IMG/VR virus record: IMGVR_UViG_3300025674_000100
Location: 1-41,626 of that record
Source of the DNA: a virus
Direction: 5' to 3' (one strand)
DNA: 41,626 nt
Shown here: positions 39,826-41,626 of the stretch, piece after piece
Numbering within the stretch: position 1 is the first letter of the stretch
Layout of the letters: each line of letters begins with the position of its first letter
The notes under the pieces: generated by a model
Seen by the model: only the letters and a program-made list of their open reading frames with translations
Databases searched by the model: none
What the model was told of the DNA's origin: nothing
Translations under genes and position numbers: made by a program

Positions 39826-41339
39826 CACAAGCCCTCCAATTCAAAGTCCTCATCAAAAATGCGTGGTTGAATGAAAGGTTGTCCTCTCAAATTAGGGGGC
39901 ATAATCGTGTCCCGAATTTGACGGGCATTGATTGCACCCTTTGCCCGTTCCACCAATTCACGCATTTGATCCATGTTGAATTGTTCTATTCCATCGTCAG
40001 CCATTTCTTGCGTCATGGTGACAGGTCTTGCTCGGTTTGGCATCACGGGATTGATTTGTGTTCCTTTGGGAACGGACATTGACATTTGACCCCTCACAGG
40101 ATAACGGGCTTCGGGTGCATAATGCCATTGTTCCGCCCTTTGTTGCTCATTTGGCATCATATTGTTCACAGTGATATTGGTGTTGGGGTTAATGCCCATT
40201 TCACGCAATCCACGATCCAACGCACGCATAGAAGCCAATCCCGCAGGTGAGGCGAGTGCTTCTTCTATCCGCCCCGTGTTTTCCAAAAGCGAAGCCATTG
40301 TGTTCAAACCAAGCCCCATGCCCCTGAAAAGTGGGTTCACATCAATCATCGGGCCTTGACCCAATGCACTGATTTTTCCCGAAGTGACAGGCATAGTGGT
40401 TTGTCCTTTTTCCCGCAATTCGTCAGCATACGCCAAATAATTGGGGACACCACCACCGTATTGAACCATTTGCGGATAATAGAACGAATAATTCTCTAAT
40501 CGGTTTCGCAATTCATTGGGTAAAGGCATACGCCCTGCATATTGTTTGGCGTTATCAAACAACATTTGCACTACATGGAGAGGAATTTCTTTGTGTCCAA
40601 GAAATTCTTCGGGCGAAGAAGATATGCCTTGTTCCGCCAACGCCTCCCACCATTCATCGTCATCGTCATAATCATCTCTTCGCAACCCAACACTCTCAGG
40701 TGTTTCATACCCCAAGCGTGTAGCAAATTCTGTTGGGTCTTGTTCCAATTGCTCTAAGTGTTGTATTGCGGATGTGATAGGGATTCTCCCCAATGTTTCA
40801 ATGCCCAATTCAGGTGGTATTTCACGCTGAAATGGCCCTGCATCAGCCATGAGGTGCGGTTGATACCACATATTGTAAGTGAAATCATCCCGCCCTATTT
40901 GTTTTTGAATGGCGTTCCACCCTGCCTCAAAAGCATCCTCCGATGCGGTGAACATACCCCCAAAGGATTCGGATGAACACGCATCCCATTCATTTTGAAC
41001 CCGTGTCAAATCTTCAACCAAGGTAAAACCGTCTGCTGCCCTTGTTCTATCCGCAACCCAAGGTTGAGCGAGCCACTCTTCCAATTCTTTTTGTAATTTT
41101 TCGCATGGTTGTTCAATGATGATTTCAATATCATCCCATGAGGCTTTTCCAAAATGTTTCCTCAACACCTCACGAAATTTCATTCGTGCTTCTTCACAAC
41201 ATTTGTCGCCACCCATATCGGCTTGAACGGCATCCTCAGCCTCAACGGTGATTTCAGGGTCATACATTGACGGCTCATTCACATTGGCGGGGTGTGTGAA
41301 AATACGGGGTTGCCCCTGTGGTCTTTCAAGTCCGACCAT
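39825..41339 (-). CDS. large unknown protein with AFxxGW motif
   Basis: A 504-residue protein with AGGGGGC before its ATG at 41339. The N-terminal region holds CCEEARMKFREVLRKHFG and an acidic helix. AFEAGWNAIQK, at nucleotides 40902-40934, is the shared motif. The central part (residues about 200-330) is acidic and aromatic (RRDDYDDDDEWWEALAE), and the C-terminal 150 residues are Met/Pro/Asn-rich (NINPNTNITVNNM-like, then PVRGQMSMSVPKGTQ). No catalytic motif is visible. It lies just before the methyltransferase, with overlapping codons. The function is unknown. Confidence 0.55.
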   Translation of the reverse strand: MVGLERPQGQPRIFTHPANVNEPSMYDPEITVEAEDAVQADMGGDKCCEEARMKFREVLRKHFGKASWDDIEIIIEQPCEKLQKELEEWLAQPWVADRTRAADGFTLVEDLTRVQNEWDACSSESFGGMFTASEDAFEAGWNAIQKQIGRDDFTYNMWYQPHLMADAGPFQREIPPELGIETLGRIPITSAIQHLEQLEQDPTEFATRLGYETPESVGLRRDDYDDDDEWWEALAEQGISSSPEEFLGHKEIPLHVVQMLFDNAKQYAGRMPLPNELRNRLENYSFYYPQMVQYGGGVPNYLAYADELREKGQTTMPVTSGKISALGQGPMIDVNPLFRGMGLGLNTMASLLENTGRIEEALASPAGLASMRALDRGLREMGINPNTNITVNNMMPNEQQRAEQWHYAPEARYPVRGQMSMSVPKGTQINPVMPNRARPVTMTQEMADDGIEQFNMDQMRELVERAKGAINARQIRDTIMPPNLRGQPFIQPRIFDEDFELEGL

Positions 41340-41341
41340 GT

Positions 41342-41626
41342 TTATTGCCCCCTATTCAACAATTGCCAAATGATTTCCATTTCCTCGTTTGATATGCTTG
41401 GGTTGTCGTGATCCAAATAGGTGATGTTTGACCCTCGCCTAAAGCAATTGCGACACTTTAGGCTGTTGGTGAGTGGGTCAATGACCTTATCACATTTGGC
41501 GGGGTTGCCCGGCAAAGAAGCAGGGCAAACAGAAGCACCCTCCACCACATTGTCATAATTGGTGAAATCAATTGCGGGGTGTTTGCCCAATTCTCTCAAG
41601 GGTCGTGACAAATTGTTGAAGTCCGA
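41342..41626 (-). CDS. zinc-motif protein, cut by the window edge
   Basis: The frame is open from the right edge. The nearest in-window start is a TTG at 41611, but the upstream codons (SDFNN) are open and protein-like, so the true start probably lies outside. The visible part has about 94 residues with SVCPASLPGNPAKCD and SLKCRNCFRRGSN: two single Cys and a CxxC pair, a likely zinc site. It ends three bases before the next gene. The function is unknown. Confidence 0.55.
   Translation of the reverse strand, partial: SDFNNLSRPLRELGKHPAIDFTNYDNVVEGASVCPASLPGNPAKCDKVIDPLTNSLKCRNCFRRGSNITYLDHDNPSISNEEMEIIWQLLNRGQ

Noticed and set aside
41342-41611. Complete 89-residue gene from TTG 41611
   Set aside because: The frame is open to the window edge with plausible protein sequence, so the gene is treated as cut by the edge.
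1-41626. tRNA genes, CRISPR arrays, insertion sequences, attachment sites
   Set aside because: I looked for cloverleaf-like segments, regularly spaced repeats and terminal inverted repeats by eye and found none; the gaps between genes are too short to hold them.

Overview
The window is a late-gene block of a tailed double-stranded DNA virus (class Caudoviricetes, HK97-type capsid). Every gene I can support lies on the minus strand, so transcription runs from position 41626 towards 1. Genes are packed end to end, often with ATGA, GTGA or TGATG overlaps, and no stretch over about 60 bases lacks a gene. I saw no tRNA, rRNA, CRISPR array, insertion sequence, integrase or replication gene. The host is probably an archaeon, but this is inference. 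The support is frequent GGTGAT-type ribosome binding sites, a TATA-like element about 28 bases upstream of a gene without such a site, many zinc-binding motifs, and an Arf-like small GTPase. Some motifs (a DUF6321-like C-terminus, a D12-class methylase) also occur in marine bacteriophages, so a bacterial host is not excluded.

Region 1 (41.6-38.7 kb): a zinc-motif protein cut by the window edge, a large unknown protein and a divergent D12-class adenine methyltransferase. Region 2 (38.7-35.1 kb): a small ribbon-helix-helix protein, three small membrane proteins, a small GTPase with a hydrophobic N-terminus, an HNH-like protein and a Met/Gly/Gln-rich protein. Region 3 (35.1-25.6 kb): a tandem zinc/helix-turn-helix protein that may be the small terminase subunit, two cysteine-rich proteins and several large, partly disordered proteins of unknown function. 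A short AFxxGW-type peptide recurs in seven proteins of regions 1 and 3.

Region 4 (25.6-12.5 kb) is the packaging and head module: large terminase, a 415-residue unknown, portal with a zinc-finger insertion, three small helical or proline-rich proteins (124, 190 and 123 residues), an EF-hand protein, a 1169-residue protein with a DNA-ligase-like nucleotidyltransferase region, prohead protease fused to a scaffold-like tail, and the major capsid protein. Region 5 (12.9-8.2 kb) holds decoration-like, SAP/HeH-type, zinc-ribbon and head-tail connector proteins. Region 6 (8.2-0 kb) is a long-tail module: tail tube, SAP protein, tail assembly chaperones G and GT joined by a predicted -1 frameshift at CCCTTTG, tape measure, distal tail protein and a large lectin-like tail protein that runs off the left edge.

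The gene order terminase-portal-protease-capsid-connector-tube-chaperone-tape measure-tip is that of a siphovirus-like particle. The unusual content lies upstream of the terminase and inside the 1169-residue protein.
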